DNA of 64,000 bases from an uncultured Amphritea sp. (GTDB taxonomy: Bacteria; Pseudomonadota; Gammaproteobacteria; Pseudomonadales; Balneatricaceae): the NCBI RefSeq assembly GCF_937127095.1, contig NZ_CAKZLP010000066.1, forward strand, positions 107,209-171,208. Direction: 5' to 3'. The notes under the pieces are model-generated. The model saw only the letters and a program-made list of their open reading frames with translations. It was not told the DNA's origin and did not search any database. Positions 62,959 through 64,000 of this stretch are shown here, in pieces. The first letter of the stretch is position 1, and every line of letters begins with the position of its first letter. The translations under genes were made by a program, and so were the position numbers.

Positions 62959-63723
62959 ATGGCTTTTTCTGTTGTTATCCCTGCGCGATTTGGTTCGTCC
63001 CGTTTTCCTGGCAAACCGCTGGCGGAGATTGCCGGTAAGCCGATGGTTCAGCATGTCTATGAACGGGCGATTCAGAGCGAGGCTCAGCGGGTCATTATTG
63101 CCACCGATGATCAACGCATTGCGGATGTAGCTAAAGGCTTTGGTGCAGAGGTCTGTATGACGTCAGCAGATCATCCTTCTGGCACAGACCGGCTGCAGGA
63201 GGTGGTTCACTCGCTGGGCTTCTATGCGGATGATATTGTTGTCAATGTGCAGGGTGATGAGCCGTTGATTCCACCACGGGTGATCAATCAGGTAGCACAT
63301 AATCTCAGTGCGGTGACTGAGGCGAGTATTGCAACGCTGTGTGAGCCGATCAATGATATCGAGTCACTGCTGAACCCTAACGTGGTTAAAGTGGTTGCTG
63401 ATCGTGCAGGCCGGGCGCTTTACTTTAGCCGGGCGCCAATCCCCTGGCCAAGAGATCCGTTTGCCACCCCATCAGGGCGTGAAGTGATGCCTTCATGTGT
63501 TAATTTTCAGCGCCACATTGGCATCTATGCCTATCGCGTTAAGCTTCTTAATGACTTCGTCCAGTGGGCGCCAGCGCCAATTGAGCAGACGGAGTGTCTC
63601 GAGCAGTTGCGGGCGATGTGGAATGGTGCGGTTATCCATGTTGAAGAAGCGGATGAACTGCCTCCTGCGGGTGTTGATACACCTGAAGACCTTGAGCGTA
63701 TTCGTCATCTGTTTGAGCAGTAA
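62959..63723 (+). CDS. kdsB: 3-deoxy-manno-octulosonate cytidylyltransferase KdsB
   Basis: Makes CMP-Kdo for the LPS inner core. The 254-residue product has the N-terminal nucleotide site VVIPARFGSSRFPGKPLAEIAGKPM, SADHPSGTDRL, NVQGDEPLIP and HIGIYAYR. It starts 8 nt after ycaR. Last protein-coding gene of the window. Confidence 0.97.
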   Translation: MAFSVVIPARFGSSRFPGKPLAEIAGKPMVQHVYERAIQSEAQRVIIATDDQRIADVAKGFGAEVCMTSADHPSGTDRLQEVVHSLGFYADDIVVNVQGDEPLIPPRVINQVAHNLSAVTEASIATLCEPINDIESLLNPNVVKVVADRAGRALYFSRAPIPWPRDPFATPSGREVMPSCVNFQRHIGIYAYRVKLLNDFVQWAPAPIEQTECLEQLRAMWNGAVIHVEEADELPPAGVDTPEDLERIRHLFEQ

Positions 63724-63917
63724 GCAATATAAAGCATTTTTTTGATGGCAATGAAGATCCCCCCGAAACGTTGGTTTTCAGCGTTCGGGAGGGGTGGTGT
63801 TGATATTTAAAATAAATGACAGGCAAGTGCCTTCGCACTTTTCAGAACTCTTAAAAATGGTGTGCTGATTACCTGAGTTGAAACAGATAGATAAGATCGA
63901 TTTTGTGGGTATGTCCC
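63724..63917. other. Non-coding segment between kdsB and the tRNA-Val fragment
   Basis: About 194 bp with an imperfect GC-rich hairpin at 63757-63793 (CCCCCCGAAACG against CGTTCGGGAGGGG) and AT-rich DNA. No gene and no T-run were seen after the hairpin. Confidence 0.55.
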
Positions 63918-63969
63918 TACTATCTTGACATGGTAGAGGTCGGCGGTTCGAATCCGCCTAGTCCTACCA
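63918..63969 (+). pseudogene. 3' fragment of tRNA-Val (GAC), att-site-like
   Basis: The anticodon arm (CTATC-TTGACAT-GGTAG, GAC at 63927-63929), the 5-nt variable loop, T arm (GGCGG-TTCGAAT-CCGCC), acceptor half TAGTCCT, discriminator A and CCA (63967-63969) are intact. The 5' half is absent: the sequence upstream cannot form the AGGACTA acceptor strand or a normal D arm. Homology to a tRNA begins just before the anticodon stem. This is the usual extent of identity segments left by tyrosine integrases at tRNA genes. Confidence 0.8.
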
Positions 63970-64000
63970 CTACACCCCACGTAGTTATTCGGCTTCAGCA

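Noticed and set aside
63890..63969. Complete tRNA-Val gene
   Set aside because: The 5' acceptor strand AGGACTA and a normal D arm are missing; only the 3' half is a tRNA.
1..64000. CRISPR arrays, insertion sequences or prophage modules
   Set aside because: No direct-repeat/spacer pattern, transposase or phage structural gene was seen.

Overview
The window is a gene-dense, roughly 50 % GC stretch of a gammaproteobacterial chromosome. The best fit is a marine member of the Oceanospirillales (Amphritea/Neptunomonas/Marinobacterium-like). This rests on gene content and order: Na+-translocating NQR with ApbE and NqrM, NhaB, a long N-terminally extended GAPDH beside nqrA, and two blocks that, from memory, closely match Pseudomonas gene order (lon-hupB-ppiD-yej-mltD-gloB-yafS-rnhA-dnaQ, and psrA-ldt-nagZ-...-csiV-mfd-gap-nqrABCDEF-...-sthA-...-lol-...-comEC-exbB-exbD-lpxK-ycaR-kdsB). 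The species cannot be fixed from sequence reading alone.

Layout. 1-8.6 kb: 3' part of bamC, a D-2-hydroxyacid dehydrogenase, the rlmD-rluA rRNA-modification pair, ybiB, a CPA2 antiporter, a MATE exporter and nfuA. 8.7-13.9 kb: lon behind a near-consensus sigma-32 promoter, hupB behind a strong sigma-70 promoter, tRNA-Asp(GTC) and ppiD. 14.2-17.2 kb: a three-gene accessory cassette (family 2 glycosyltransferase, four-helix di-iron protein, GT-B glycosyltransferase) placed between conserved genes. 17.4-28 kb: a yejABEF peptide importer, a small membrane protein, mltD, gloB, yafS-like methyltransferase, rnhA and dnaQ. 28-36 kb: nhaB, nudC, an SCP2 protein, sohB, psrA with a palindromic operator candidate, an L,D-transpeptidase, nagZ, an MscS channel and a DUF2750 protein. 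36-51 kb: csiV-mfd on the minus strand, then gap, nqrABCDEF-apbE-nqrM and sthA. 51-53 kb: a minus-strand operon of a PilZ protein, a Tus-like replication-terminus-binding protein and a two-TM protein. 53-63.7 kb: lolC/F-lolD, DUF2062, comEC, a methyl-accepting chemotaxis protein, an exbB-exbD pair, lpxK, ycaR and kdsB. The window ends with the 3' half of a tRNA-Val(GAC) gene lacking its 5' half, the type of scar left by tRNA-targeted integration.

How the genes fit together. Much of the window serves the envelope (BamC, PpiD, MltD, L,D-transpeptidase, NagZ recycling, CsiV, Lol, LpxK/KdsB for LPS, ExbBD) and sodium or redox bioenergetics (NQR, NhaB, SthA, GAPDH). The most unusual content is the Tus-like protein coupled to a PilZ gene, the glycosyltransferase/di-iron cassette and the tRNA-Val fragment. 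No CRISPR array, insertion sequence or prophage gene block was seen.
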